A DNA stretch of 21,082 nucleotides from a virus: positions 1 through 21,082 of the IMG/VR virus record IMGVR_UViG_3300030202_001807; one strand, written 5' to 3'. Shown piece by piece: positions 1 to 12,300 of the stretch. A model generated the notes under the pieces. It had not been told where the DNA came from and did no database searches. It was given only the letters and a program-made list of their open reading frames with translations. How positions within the stretch are numbered: position 1 is the first letter of the stretch; each line of letters starts with the position of its first letter. The translations under genes were made by a program, and so were the position numbers.

Positions 1-3000
1 GAAAGAACCAGTAGTGGAAGAACCACCACCACCGCTTACTGTTGTGAACGATAACGACCCACTACCATTGGTAGTTAGAACCTGCCCGTTACTACCATCA
101 GAAAGCGGGAATGTGTATGTGTCGTTGAACCTAATCTTCCTATCAGGACCGATTCTCAATGCTTCTACTGCATTCTCATGTCCTGCTGATTGTCCTGTCT
201 TCAACACTATTCCTGAACCTGAATCGTTAGTCGCTACCGAGTTAGCGATAATCAATGTGTTATTGTCAGTTGAATCATTATGGAAGACATCGGATGAATG
301 TCCAATGGATGAGTGAATTGTAGTACCATCCAACATGAAGTCTATGTATGGTTGGTCTAACTCACCTGAGTTATCTGAATCTGCCCTCAGTGATAATACT
401 GCATCTCCTGCACCTCCACTTACTATCAGTGTGCTACCATCCCAAGTAAGATTTGATTCTGCATTCATGGCATCTGTGCCTGTTGCAGTTACGATTCTGT
501 TGTTTGAGCCGTTGGTCATGAAGTCAGATACGTCTACTGAAATTGCATTTGCTGCTACATCTATACCAGTTCCTGCACCGATGTTGAGTGTAGCAGAACC
601 ACTAGTTGCACCACCAGTCAGACCGTTACCCGCTACAACTGCGGTGATATCACCACTACCACCACCCGCAGTTACAGCAACTCCTTGTATAGTAATGGCA
701 TTTGCTTCTAGTGTGCCTCTGAAATGTGCATCCTTGAACATTTTGTCAGAACTTCCCAAGTCTACATCATTGTTACTTTGAGGTATTAATCCTCCATCAA
801 ACAAATTAATTTGTTGAGTACCGTCTATTGCAAATGTGATTTGGTTATCTGTACCGAAATCAATTGAAGCACCATTAGAAGCATAACCTATCGCTAAACC
901 TGTATTAAAGACAGAAGAAATACCTGTTTGTGCAGCCGTTATTGCTACGTCATTTGCATTAGCAGTTATGCCAGTACCACCAATAACATTGACTGTTACT
1001 GCTCCACTACTTCCCCCACCTGTTAATCCAGTACCAGCAGTGACTCCTGTTATGTCTCCTGCTACTCCAACAAGGTCAATCGTACCATCAGAATCCTGAT
1101 AGGTCGCAGTAATGTTAGTTTCAGTGTTACTAGAGAACATTGCACCTACAATATCTTGAATCGCTTCCGTTGTCGGAACATCACTTGTATATGCAATAGT
1201 AGAAGCAGTTCCCCAATTCGTAGCATCTTGGTCTGCTCGGTAGTGATAGATTCTCTTTGTGCTGTTCTTAGCGAATGCCAATAGGTTTGCATCTCCACCT
1301 GTATGTCCTGTGAATGAATCTAGCACCAAGGCATCAACGTAGTCACCAGCGTTAGTGGTTGAACCATCCTCTAATCCTGTCTTTGTTGAGAACTTTACTG
1401 ATAGTTCTCTAATGTCGTTGCCTAGGTCTTCAGGAGCAAAGTCCCTATCATCTACGGCCTTCAGATAAGGAGCATGTAATGTTCTGAAATCCAAGTCGAA
1501 TGGGTCTGAATCTGAACCCGGAGATATGTCAGTATAGTTGATGCCTACACTTGTATCTCCACTCCTGAACTTAATCTCTTCAGCGTTTGATATAGAGACC
1601 TCAGTGCCATCATCATCCTCTAGAACGAATGTCATTTGAGAAGTGATATATCCATAGTTCTCAATCTTCTCCTTGATTGCTTGGGAAGTCATTAGAGAAG
1701 TGTCATTGTCGGAGAAAGAAGTATTGATTGAATTAACTGTCGCACCGCTTCCAACTTGTAACTGTTTAACATCTACAACTCCACCAGTGTTGACAACCAG
1801 CGTGTCATTCTGTGCCGTACCTTCTATCTTGAATGGATATGTGTCACTACCAGCGAAGTCCTTGACTACTAATGCACCACCATCAGTATAGATGAAGAAC
1901 TTTCCTTCTGAGTTTTGTATGTTAAGCCCAACACCTCCTGATTGACCCTGATTGCTTGCAGTTATACTTCCCTTCACTTCTAGTTCAGTGGAAGGGTCAT
2001 CAAGTCCAATTCCGACACTACCACCTTTGAACCATGAGTCTCCACCTGCACTCAATCTTAGGTTTGTATCGTATGTTGCAGGGTTTAAACCAGTATGTGT
2101 TCCGTCATATACGTCCCATGCAGTAGCGGTTGAAGTTAGGTTTATCACACCATATTGTGTTTCACCAGCATTACTGCTCCCGCCATAATGGAATTGAATT
2201 ATTGGCTTTGTTCCATCAGCACCGGAAACGTGATGCCACTTACTGAAACCCCAGTTGAAGTTATATTCGTGTGCAGACATACCACCTCCATCGCCGTTCA
2301 CTTGGAACATATAGTCAGCAGCATTGTGGTCACTAGTCGCACCATGTCTGAATCTGATTGCTGGCCCTTTAGCAGTGCCACTGTCTGCTACATCCAATTT
2401 CAATGTCTCAGCATATGAGAATTGAGTTGCAGATGATGGAGCAAGAGCAGATACTACCTCCAACTGAGATGCAGGACTTGTATTTCCTATACCTACCTTA
2501 CCTGCATCATTAATGGTCATGAAGGTGTCTCCACCTGTACCAGTGGTATGTCTACCAAACTGAATATACGAGTCAGAGTTGTTGGAATTCGTGTCCATAT
2601 TCAGACGAATCTTGTCGTATGAGTTGATGGTTAGACTGTCATTGTAATTTCCGTTCTCGGTAGAAGTGATTGAGTGGTTCAGATTTGTTCCGTAGTTATC
2701 TGCGTCCCATGTGAAGTATAGACCACTGAAGCGATATAGGTTGCTTCCTACTCCATTTGCCACTCTACCCGATACATCTCCACCGAATCTGACCTCATCA
2801 TCGGTCTGTGTTCCGAATACTATATCTCCACCTAAGTCTGAGTTTAGTGCAGAGATAACCTCTGCATTACTCAGTTGGGTATCTGAGTTAGTTATTGCTC
2901 CTGTTGCTGCACCTAGATATCCCCATTGTGCTGCCGATATTGTTGTAGAACCTATGTTCTCTAACTGTGCTCCCTCTGCTGCTGTTAAGTTGGATATCTC

Positions 3001-6000
3001 AGTGACCTTGCTTGCTGTTATAGTAGGGATGTGAGATGCTGATAGGTTCGCTGTTATGTTACCAGCAGCAGATAATGCCACTCCTCCTGACGCTGATACC
3101 GCTACTGTTCCTGCTGCATCAGGCAATGTGATTGTTCTATCGGCTGTTACAGAACCTGCTAGTAGAGTTACCTCATTGCCATCTGCTTGATTTCCTTCAA
3201 ATATTACACCATTGCTTGTGCTTACAGTTTCTACATTGTTAGTTGTAGTTGTTCCTGTTACAGTCAAATCTCCTGCTACGGTCATGTCATTGTTTACAGC
3301 GATAGTTCCACTGCTAGATGTTCCAAGCGAGTAACTAGCAACATCATTCAGTAGAGCAGTTATCTCAGATGCCGTTTGGTCTGCTGTTGCAGATGCTTCA
3401 ATGGCGTTTAACTTAGAGTGGTCTGCATCCGTAAATACATTGGAGTTTGTTGCCGACTCAACTAGAGTCCTTATTTCTGCGGCTGTTTGGTCGGCTGTTG
3501 CACTAGCCTCGATAGCATTGAGTTTGCTTAGTAGGGTATCTGTTAGATTATTTGTGTCAGATTCATTGAATAGTGCCGTCTTTATCTCCGCTCCTGTTTG
3601 GTCGGCAGTAGCACTTGCTTCTATTGCATTCAGTTTCGTATGGTCTGCATCTGTAAAGACATTAGAATCAGATGCTGACTCTACTAGTGTCCTTATTTCA
3701 GAAGCAGACTGGTCAGCAGTAGCACTTGTTTCTATTCCATCTAGTTTGTTCTTGAGGGTTGTTGTGAAGTTGTTGTCAGTTTGGCTTGCTACTGAAAGGT
3801 CTATGTCTCCTGTTGAGTCTTGGTATGTGACAGTGATTCCACTCTCAGTGTTTGTAGTGGTAAACATTGCTCCTACAATATCCTGTACTTGTTCATTTGA
3901 CAGTTGAGTATTGGTATCTGTTGTCATATCGTCTACAACGAGGTCAATCGTTCCGTCACCATCTTCGTAGGTAGCACTTATTCTAGTCTCAGTGTTTGAA
4001 CTAAACATCGCTCCTACAATGTCCTGCACTTGTTCTGTTGAGAGTTGTGTGTTGGTATCCGTTGGTGTCTCCCAAGCAACTCCGCTTCCTGTTGAAGTTA
4101 ATACCTGTCCGTCACTACCTTGACCACCATTTATCTTGAAGTTCTCAGAATCAACTAAACCAAAGTAAGAATTTTTGAACTTGAGAGATGAAGTTCCTAA
4201 ATCCACATCGTTATCAACAGGCGGATAAATTGCACCATCTGTAATGTAAATTTGGTCATCACCATTTGCTCTGAGTCTTAATTGATTGGATGAATGCATA
4301 TAGGTGATTCCGCCAGCAATCTGATTAGAGGAATTATAGAAAAAGATAGCATCGTTATTCACATTTCCATTACTATCCCTTTTGAAATTAAGACGACCAT
4401 ACAAAGAAGAAATATCTATGTCGCCTGTTTCATCAAGTGTTCCTGTTATTGTTGGAGTTGCTATTGTCGGTGAAGTTAGAGTTTTGTTAGTCAAGGTTTG
4501 ACTACCTGTAAGTGTAGCAACTGTTGAATCAATGGCTAGAGTTATGTTTCCACTTGAACCGCTATTTGCCCCACCAATACCTGTTCCAGTTGTAATTGTC
4601 TGATTGTTCTCTCCACCTGCACCTGCTGCTACAAGAGTGAAGCCTCCACTTGTATCATCATAACTTAGTAAATGATTATCAGTAGAAGAGTTTGCAGTAT
4701 TTGTTGTACTTATTTTGGCTGCTGTAATAGCGTCATCCGCAATCCTTGCAGTTGCAAAAGTTCCCGATGTAATCTTAGATGCTGCTAGGTTTGGTATATC
4801 AGAAGCAGATAGATTTGCACTGAATGTCTTACCTGATAGAGAAAGACCCGTTCCAGCAGCCAAATGTTGAGTGACGTTTGATTCAGCGATTCTTGCATCT
4901 GCAAAAGTTCCCGAAGTTATTTTGCTTGTAGCAAGACTTGGTATTCTAGCAGTTCCTAATGTCCCACTTGTTATTTTGGAAGACGCTAAGTTTGGTATAT
5001 CACTTGCTGCAAGCCCATCGTCTAGTATGTTTATTTCTGCTAAGGAAGCGGTAATACCTAGATTTGTCAAGGCATTTCCTTGTTGCGTAGAGGTAAGTCC
5101 TTGATTACTAACGTCAACTCTTAATCTGTTTCCTAACGATGTAGCGGTTGTTGTGGAGAAAGAAGCATCGTCACCAAGAGCAGCAGCGAGTTCGTTCAAG
5201 GTATTGAGAGCAGATGGTGATGAGTCTATTAGTCCTGCAACTTCGCTATCGACATATGCTTTTATCGACTGTTGACTAGCAGCAGCAGTTGCACTGTTTG
5301 AACTCATGTCATTTTGGTCTAGTAGTGTCAATTGTGTGTTAGTGTCAGTTGAGGCAATTGTTATCTCTCCACCACTTTCACTTAGAGATACATTGCTACC
5401 CGCAGTGAAAGATAGAACTTCTGTTCCTCCTAGTATGTTTCCGCCAGTCAATCTAACTGTTCTGAAAGTGTTGGTGTCTGCTGTCATGTCGTCAACGACT
5501 AAATCTATCGTTCCATCTCCATCTTCGTATGTTGCAGATACCCTAGTCTCAGTGTTGCTTGTGAACATAGCACCGACAATATCCTGCACTTGTTCGGTGG
5601 TTAGTTGGGTATCAGAAAGAGAAATAGTACCGTTACTAGAGGGAATAGTAAGGTCACTAATCACATTGTTATCGCTACCAACAAAAGATAGAGTTGCTCC
5701 ACTTGATGCGGCTGCTCCGGTTGTTACTCTAAGGTTAGTAGTAGTTGCTCCAATTAGTTGAAAACTATTAGAAAGTGTCTTATCTCCTGTGGCGTTCAAG
5801 TCTATTGTTCCATCACTATCCTCATATGTTGCTGAAATACCTGTTTCTGTATTAGAGGAAAACATTCCTCCAACTATATCTTGAACGTTTTCAGTAGTGA
5901 GAATAGTATCAGTGGTGAATGAAAGGTTGCTCTGCATGTATGATTGTAGTACACTGACATCCATTCTCTTCAATACACCAGCATCGCTTAGAACCAACTC

Positions 6001-6312
6001 ATCAGTAGAAGCAAGCCCACTTGTCAACGCTGATTGTCCTGTGATATCTCCTATCACGAAGTTAGATGCTCCTGAAGAAACAAAGTTCTGTGCTGCTATG
6101 TAGTCGAAAACTGCATCACCAGTGACTAGGTTAGCATTACCATCAGCAACTGAGCCAGTTGTTGCGGCTATCGTGGAATCAAATGACAAAGTTCCATCGT
6201 CATTGATTGTGATTGTCTTGGTTGCATTATTAGCACCAGTAACTTCTATCTTTGGTTTTGCACTCTCTCCTGTGTTTGGCGTAATTAGAATGTCCTTATC
6301 TGAGTTAGCCAT
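1..6312 (-). CDS. Giant modular tail fibre B, 3'-truncated by window edge
   Basis: An open frame begins at ATG 6312-6310 (MANSDKDILITPNTGES...) and continues without a stop to base 1, giving 2104 visible codons; the C-terminus lies outside the window. It is probably a trimeric tail fibre or receptor-binding protein. Five DIVGAM-type repeats lie near residues 137-165, 232-270, 750-790, 800-840 and 1710-1745. A 155-residue block around residues 328-484 is paralogous to fibre A. Four KLNAIE..ATADQ-type units lie at about residues 852-984. Two VGIG..P..LEV modules lie near residues 1269 and 1431, followed by a less repetitive stretch at about 1454-1720 (ENYGYITSQMTFVLEDDDG...). Two VDLGSS..KFK segments, a common prelude to fibre tip domains, lie near residues 700 and 1840. 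The last visible part is Gly/Ser-rich. The start overlaps the fibre A stop (TAATG) and has a strong ribosome binding site. Fibre identity rests on repeat style; the receptor is unknown. Confidence 0.85.
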   Translation of the reverse strand, partial: MANSDKDILITPNTGESAKPKIEVTGANNATKTITINDDGTLSFDSTIAATTGSVADGNANLVTGDAVFDYIAAQNFVSSGASNFVIGDITGQSALTSGLASTDELVLSDAGVLKRMDVSVLQSYMQSNLSFTTDTILTTENVQDIVGGMFSSNTETGISATYEDSDGTIDLNATGDKTLSNSFQLIGATTTNLRVTTGAAASSGATLSFVGSDNNVISDLTIPSSNGTISLSDTQLTTEQVQDIVGAMFTSNTETRVSATYEDGDGTIDLVVDDMTADTNTFRTVRLTGGNILGGTEVLSFTAGSNVSLSESGGEITIASTDTNTQLTLLDQNDMSSNSATAAASQQSIKAYVDSEVAGLIDSSPSALNTLNELAAALGDDASFSTTTATSLGNRLRVDVSNQGLTSTQQGNALTNLGITASLAEINILDDGLAASDIPNLASSKITSGTLGTARIPSLATSKITSGTFADARIAESNVTQHLAAGTGLSLSGKTFSANLSASDIPNLAASKITSGTFATARIADDAITAAKISTTNTANSSTDNHLLSYDDTSGGFTLVAAGAGGENNQTITTGTGIGGANSGSSGNITLAIDSTVATLTGSQTLTNKTLTSPTIATPTITGTLDETGDIDISSLYGRLNFKRDSNGNVNNDAIFFYNSSNQIAGGITYMHSSNQLRLRANGDDQIYITDGAIYPPVDNDVDLGTSSLKFKNSYFGLVDSENFKINGGQGSDGQVLTSTGSGVAWETPTDTNTQLSTEQVQDIVGAMFSSNTETRISATYEDGDGTIDLVVDDMTTDTNTQLSNEQVQDIVGAMFTTTNTESGITVTYQDSTGDIDLSVASQTDNNFTTTLKNKLDGIETSATADQSASEIRTLVESASDSNVFTDADHTKLNAIEASATADQTGAEIKTALFNESDTNNLTDTLLSKLNAIEASATADQTAAEIRTLVESATNSNVFTDADHSKLNAIEASATADQTASEITALLNDVASYSLGTSSSGTIAVNNDMTVAGDLTVTGTTTTNNVETVSTSNGVIFEGNQADGNEVTLLAGSVTADRTITLPDAAGTVAVSASGGVALSAAGNITANLSASHIPTITASKVTEISNLTAAEGAQLENIGSTTISAAQWGYLGAATGAITNSDTQLSNAEVISALNSDLGGDIVFGTQTDDEVRFGGDVSGRVANGVGSNLYRFSGLYFTWDADNYGTNLNHSITSTENGNYNDSLTINSYDKIRLNMDTNSNNSDSYIQFGRHTTGTGGDTFMTINDAGKVGIGNTSPASQLEVVSALAPSSATQFSYAETLKLDVADSGTAKGPAIRFRHGATSDHNAADYMFQVNGDGGGMSAHEYNFNWGFSKWHHVSGADGTKPIIQFHYGGSSNAGETQYGVINLTSTATAWDVYDGTHTGLNPATYDTNLRLSAGGDSWFKGGSVGIGLDDPSTELEVKGSITASNQGQSGGVGLNIQNSEGKFFIYTDGGALVVKDFAGSDTYPFKIEGTAQNDTLVVNTGGVVDVKQLQVGSGATVNSINTSFSDNDTSLMTSQAIKEKIENYGYITSQMTFVLEDDDGTEVSISNAEEIKFRSGDTSVGINYTDISPGSDSDPFDLDFRTLHAPYLKAVDDRDFAPEDLGNDIRELSVKFSTKTGLEDGSTTNAGDYVDALVLDSFTGHTGGDANLLAFAKNSTKRIYHYRADQDATNWGTASTIAYTSDVPTTEAIQDIVGAMFSSNTETNITATYQDSDGTIDLVGVAGDITGVTAGTGLTGGGSSGAVTVNVIGGTGITANANDVAITAAQTGISSVFNTGLAIGYASNGASIDFGTDNQITFAIDGTQQINLFDGGLIPQSNNDVDLGSSDKMFKDAHFRGTLEANAITIQGVAVTAGGGSGDITAVVAGNGLTGGATSGSATLNIGAGTGIDVAANAISVDVSDFMTNGSNNRIVTATGTDAMNAESNLTWDGSTLIVSGGAGDAVLSLRADSDNSGELDQPYIDFMLDGTTIHSSIGHSSDVFHNDSTDNNTLIIANSVATNDSGSGIVLKTGQSAGHENAVEALRIGPDRKIRFNDTYTFPLSDGSNGQVLTTNGSGSLSFTTVSGGGGSSTTGSF
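3361..3757 (-). repeat. Four KLNAIE..ATADQ-type repeats in fibre B
   Basis: Units have the form KL(D/N)(G/A)IE.SATADQ(S/T).(S/A)EI followed by an R(T)LVESA.(D/N)SNVFTDADH linker; one linker is replaced by KTALFNESDTNNLTDTLLS. This is a familiar shaft repeat of marine phage fibres. Related units occur in fibre A at 8700-8965. Confidence 0.85.
4860..5328 (-). repeat. Paralogous block in fibre B (copy 1 of 3)
   Basis: It encodes a run from LLDQNDMSSNSAT through QQSIKAYVDSEVAGL, LNELAAALGDD, LGNRLRV, SLAEINILDDGL, and two SKITSGT..AR units to ESNVTQH. The same order occurs in fibre A at 8221-8685 with most residues conserved, but codons differ at many synonymous positions. It indicates an old duplication or module exchange between the two fibres. 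Confidence 0.85.
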
Positions 6313-9300
6313 TAGTATTCAACCTCCATCTTTCCAACATCCTTTCTCTCACCGTGTATTATGTAGAAACAGTCAACACCCTCGTCTGCTGCATTACCTA
6401 CGAACACACGATTGTCTTCTATCTTTTCTACATATAACATTTGGAACTCACCATTTGCAGTTAATTGTACTGTGATTGTATCTACATCAACTAGTTCCTT
6501 CCAATACTCAGGAAGTTCGATTGATACGCCCATATTGTCACTACCTGTTATTCTACCTCTATGATATACTCCATGCTCCGGTCCTTCAAGAGAACCGTGT
6601 TGTAGTGTCTTACCTTCTTGTGTTGGGTGTGGAATAACGAAAGACTTGGTTTGTGCAGCGAATGACCCTTCTACTTGTAGTTTGTATCCGGGGGTTGCTG
6701 TACCAATACCAACACGATTGTTAGTGGTATCTATCTTGAACGTGTTAGTATCTACTACTACATCTCCCGATACTGTAAGAGCAGACAGTGTTCCTACACT
6801 GGTAATGCCTGATTGTGCAGCATTTACATTCAATGTATCTCCACTAAGAGTTAAACCAGTTCCAGCAGTTAAGTTGGTATCATCTGAGATATCTATTGGG
6901 TCTACTGTAATTGCCTGACCACTGATACTCAAGTAGTTTCCACTACCAGTTAGTGTGACGTTTGTTGAGTTATCAGTTCCAGCAGCATCGACTCCTAATG
7001 CACTTCTAGCCGCAGATGCTGAAGTAGCCCCAGTTCCTCCCAGTGAGAGAGGCACAGTTCCAGCAGTGATTGCCTGTCCTGATAGACTGAGATAGTTGTT
7101 TGATACAGTTGCAAGAGTCACATCTGTTGAGTTATCTGTTCCTGCGACATCCACATTCAAGTTAGTCCTAGCATTAGATTGCTGTGTTCCACTAAGTCCC
7201 TGTGAAGCAGTATCTACTCTCAGTCTGTTGCCGAGTGCAGTAGTAACAGTTGAGGAGAAAGTAGCATCGTCATTTATCGCTGCTGCTAGTTCATTGAGTG
7301 TGTTCAATGTACCCGGAGCAGAATCAACTAATCCTGCTACTTCACTATCTACATACGCCTTAATTGATTGTTGAGTAGCAAGATGTGTTGCTGAGTTAGA
7401 AGCCATATTGTCTTCGTCTTTCACTGGAACTACGAAGTCTATGTTGCCATCAGTATCATCATACGATACGCTGATGAAAGTCTCAGTTCCATCAAGCATA
7501 CCTCCAACAAAGTCTTCCACTTGTTCTTGAGACAGTTGTGTGTTAGTATCGGTAGAACTGAAATTCAACTTACCATTGGTATCATCGTAAGTTACAGAGA
7601 TGTTTGTTTCCGTATTACTACTCACCATTGCTCCTACAATATCCTCTACCTGCTCTGTTGACAACTGAGTGTTAGTGTTGGTGGATGCTATTGTTAGAGT
7701 TCCACTTGCATCATCATATGTCTTTGTTACATTGCTTCCTGCTACTACTAAACTAGCAACAATATCCTCTATTTCCTCTTGTGTCTTTCCACTGGAAGAG
7801 ATGGTTAGAGTTCCTGCTGAATCATCGTATGTCTTAGTTATGTTAGTTCCAGCAACAATCACACCGTTAACGAAGTCTTCTACTTGCTCCTGAGTCAGTT
7901 GAGTATTGGTGTCAGTGCTTGCAAAGTTTAGTTTTCCACCTGTGTCATCATATGTCACTGAAATATTAGTCTCAGTGTTACTACCTACCATAGCCCCTAC
8001 TATATCTTGTACTTGTTCTGTTGAGAGTTGCGTATTAGTGTCGGTAGATGCGATTGTAACCGCTCCTCCACTCTCAGATATCGTTATGTTAGAGCCAGCA
8101 GTAAAAGCAAGAGTCTCACCGTTTGCTAAGGAGTTTCCACCTGCTGTGACACTTCTAGGTGAGGTTAGGTATGCATCTAAATCACTTATCTGTGACTCAG
8201 TGATTGATAATGCTGCTTGGTGTTGAGTTACGCTTCCCTCGGATATCCTTGCATTTGCAAATGTTCCTGAAGTGATTTTACTCGCAGCAAGGCTTGGTAT
8301 TCTTGCTGTGCCTAACGTACCGCTAGTTATCTTGGAAGCAGCGAGACTCGGTATATCGCTTGCAGATAATCCGTCATCTAGAATGTTTATCTCTGCTAGA
8401 CTTGCAGTTATTCCTAAGTTTGTTATTGCATTACCTTGCTGTGTAGCAGTTAGTCCCTGACTGTTGGTGTCTACTCTTAGCCTGTTACCTAGTGCTGTTG
8501 AAGTAGTCGTAGCAAAGTTAGCGTCATCTCCTAAAGCAGCAGCCAACTCATTTAATGTGTCTAGAGCCGCAGGAGCAGAGGAAATCACTCCTGCCACTTC
8601 TGCGTCAACGTATGCTTTTATTGACTGCTGACTGGCTACTTTTGTTGCCGAGTTAGAAGACATGTTATCTTCATCAAGTAAGTCAGAGGAGATTGAGTAG
8701 TTGTTAGCACTAGCAGAGATACCATTCAGTTTTGTGTGGTCTGCGTCTGTGAATACATTGGAGTCAGTTGCTGATTCAACTAGTGCTCGTATCTCAGATG
8801 AAGTTTGGTCTGCTGTCGCACCAGTCTCAATAGCATTCAACTTGGTATGGTCAGCATTAGTAAATACATTTGAGTCTGATGCAGATTCAACTAATGTTCG
8901 TATTTCTGCCGCAGTTTGGTCAGCAGTAGCAGCAGTTTCAATTCCTGCTAGTTTGTCGAACTGGTCATCAGTCATTAACCCATGAACAGATGTTGTTGCA
9001 TCAGGTATAGTAGCAGTAACTGTTGTACCATCTGTTTTTGTTATGGTTAGCGTATTTCCACTGAATGATGTTGAACTTATTGGTTTACTTACTGAATCGA
9101 TTGTCAGTCCCAAATTATTCCTTGAAATTGTAATGTCTCCTACACCTTGGATACCAATGCTAGTCACTGAACCATCTATTCCAGCAAGTTCAAGTTTCTT
9201 CGCATTTGATGTAGAACCATCAACAGCCCTCAACGTATACTGAGTATCAATAGCATCGAATATCTGAACATCCACATATGACTTTACAGCAGTGGTAGTT

Positions 9301-12300
9301 GGGATAGATGTGTTATGTCCACCTATATTCACCAAACTTGTGTCTAATCCACTTACATCTGACAAGTCTGAGATGCTTGAAGATGTTGATAGGTAACTAC
9401 CAGCCGCTTGTTTTGCATTGAGTTGTGTCTGTATAGAAGATGTCACCCCATCTAGATGATTAATCTCAGCAGTAGATACTCCTGTTACCCCATCTAGAAT
9501 GTTTATCTCTGCGGCAGAAGCAGTTACGCTTAGGTCACTAAGACTCTCTATCTTTGTATTCAAGGCTGCGGTAAGACCAGTTACCTTGCCCTGTGCGATA
9601 GCCAACAGTTTGTCATTTGCAATAGAACCAGCCAACTGTGCATTTGTTATTCCTCCTGACTTTACACTAACTGCTCCACTACTGACATCGAAATCAGCAC
9701 TAGCGAAAGACGCTACTCCTTTGTTGGATGCAGTTGCTTCTTCAGCATCTATCGTCAATTCACCACTTGTATCATTGTAAGTGGTTGTTATTCCCTCACC
9801 ATCGATAATCAAGGCATTTACTCTGTCATCTACTCTTTCATCCGTATAGTACAGGTTTGCTCCTTCTGCTACATTTGCAGTTGTTAGAGTAATACTTCCG
9901 CCTAGAGCAACTGTACTTCCGTTGACTGTTACAGATGAGTTTGCTAGTTTTGCATTGGCAATACTTCCTGCTAAATGTGCATTTGTGACATTTCCATCTC
10001 TATTAGTAACATTGCTAGTCCAATCAGCACCAGCAGTTGCTCCCGTTGCTATACCTGCTAACTTGCTGTTCAATGCTGAAGTGAAGTTAACATCAGATTG
10101 AGTATCAGCAGACAGCACTCCCGTACCTGCATTCATGGTTAGGTTGCTACCTACCTTTATTCCGCCTAATGTTGAGGCACTGGCATGTTGTAGGATGAAG
10201 TTGTTTGCATCAGCAGCAATGCCATCCAATTTGCTCTTCAGACTGTTAGTGAAGTTATTTTGTGATAAGCCACCATCACCGACTGAGTATTGAGTGTCAG
10301 TAACTGTCTCAGTAGCAACTGCCACACCAACAACGTGACCATTGGAATCAAATGTTAGATTCTGAATATAGGTTCTACCTGTGTTAGTGGTGTTGGATTG
10401 TGCGTTGGATATAGTAGGGTGAGCAGTCAGGAAACCTGAGTTAGAGTTGCTGTAATTGGATAAGTCAGTATCAACATTTAGAGTATCTCCTGATAGCGAT
10501 ATGTTAGTTCCTGCTGCTAGATTCGTATCATCTGAGATGTCTATCTCGCCCACTGTTATTTGCTGGCCGTTTAGAGTGAGATAATTTCTGCTTCCCGCTA
10601 GAGTAACATTCGTTGAATTGTCTGTTCCAGCAGTATCCACATTCAAGAATGTTCTAGCAGCAGATGCTGAGATTGTCTCTATGCCACCTGTACCACTAGT
10701 AGTTCTACCTAGAATCACACCTGATGCAACATCCTGAACCTTGTCGAATGTAACTGCATTGTCTGCTATTCTAGATGTAGAGAACGTACCACTCGTTATC
10801 TTACTAGTTGCTATGTTGGGTATTCTAGCGACAGCGAATGTACCGCTTGTTATCTTAGAGGCAGGAAGACTTGGTAAGTTCGATTCACTTATCTTGGAGA
10901 ATATATTAGTCAAGGTTGTCTTTCTTAGAGTGCCATTGTCATTGAACATCAGATGGTCATTGTCTTTGTCTATTCCATTCTCAACGCTCAACTCTCCGAT
11001 ATCTACGTTTATCGTAGCACCTGAGTTTGATAGACCAGTACCAAAAGTCAATGTTGCTTGCTTTCCTGCTAGGTCTGAAGTTAGATTTGTTATCTTAGAT
11101 TGAGCAATACTACCCGCTAGTTTTGCATTTGTTACTGCATTATCCGCAATCGCAGTTTGAATCACAGAGTTGTTTGCCATATGGTCAGCAGTAATTTGGT
11201 CATCTGCGATCTTAGCAGAGGTAACGCCTTGATTCGCTATTTTATCAGTAGTGACATTTAGGTTAGCAATCTTAGCGGTTTCAACGGCTGAACCAGCAAG
11301 TTCCGCAGTATCTACAACTCCTGCTGCAAGACTGGTAGCCAATGCAACGTTTCCAGTTCCATCAAAGGATACAGCACTAGCAGTTACATCTCCTGATATC
11401 GAGAAGTTTCTAGCATTAGCCAAAGCAGTAGCAGAGGATACAGTTCCAGTTAGATTACCAATGAATGTTCCTGCAACGAATGTCTCAGAGCCAACTGTCC
11501 ATCTTCCTGCACTCTCATCCCAAACCAGCGTCTTATTGGATTGGTTTCCTCTTTCTACCTCTATCCCTGCATCTTCAGATGCTGGTGGCGTACCTGTCAA
11601 ATCTGAGTTTAGGGTGATTATCCTATCTCCTATGTTGACGTTGTTTGAATCAATTGTAGTTGTAGTTCCACTGATAGTTAGGTCTCCTGCTACTGTTAGA
11701 TTACCAGCAACAGTAGTAGAATCATCACTGTCTCCTAAAGTAAAAGTGCCTAAGTCTCCACCTAGAGCCGTCTTTACATTAGCAGTATCAGTGACATCAG
11801 CATTGTTTTCTACATTGATTAAAGTCCTTAACTGAGCCGCAGTTATTGCCTGAACATCTCCTGTACCACTTGCCACTCTTGCGAGTATTCTATCTTGAGC
11901 GATATCAGTAATCTTATCGAGGGTAACTGCCCCACTTGCTAAATCTCCTGCTACGATAGTGCTATTCGCAATCTTTGCTGAAGTAACAGCGTTGTCATTT
12001 ATCTTGGCTGTGGTAACAGCATTGTCAGATAGGTGGCCTGATGCAATTGATACTTCAGATACCTGCCCTGAAGCACTTCCAGTTCCAATCAACTTGTATG
12101 CAGCAGATAGGTCTTGCATCTTTTGGAATGTAACTGCATCATCCACAATCTTAGCAGTTGATACTGCGTTGGTTGCAAGTTTGGCTTCAGTCACTGCACC
12201 ACTTGCTAGACTACCTGCTGCTAAATTAGACAAGTCAGATGTCAGAGCGACAGTACCAGTAGCAGAAGGAAGTGTTAGTGTGTATGCTGTGGAACTAGGA

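Noticed and set aside
6315-6660. Diversity-generating retroelement target at the fibre A C-terminus
   Set aside because: No reverse transcriptase or template repeat is present in the window, and the domain is not a recognisable C-type lectin-like variable region. It could only be revisited with flanking sequence.
3361-8965. CRISPR array or DNA satellite suggested by repeats
   Set aside because: All repeats are in frame, conserved at protein level, variable in DNA sequence and part of fibre shafts. There are no identical short direct repeats with unique spacers.
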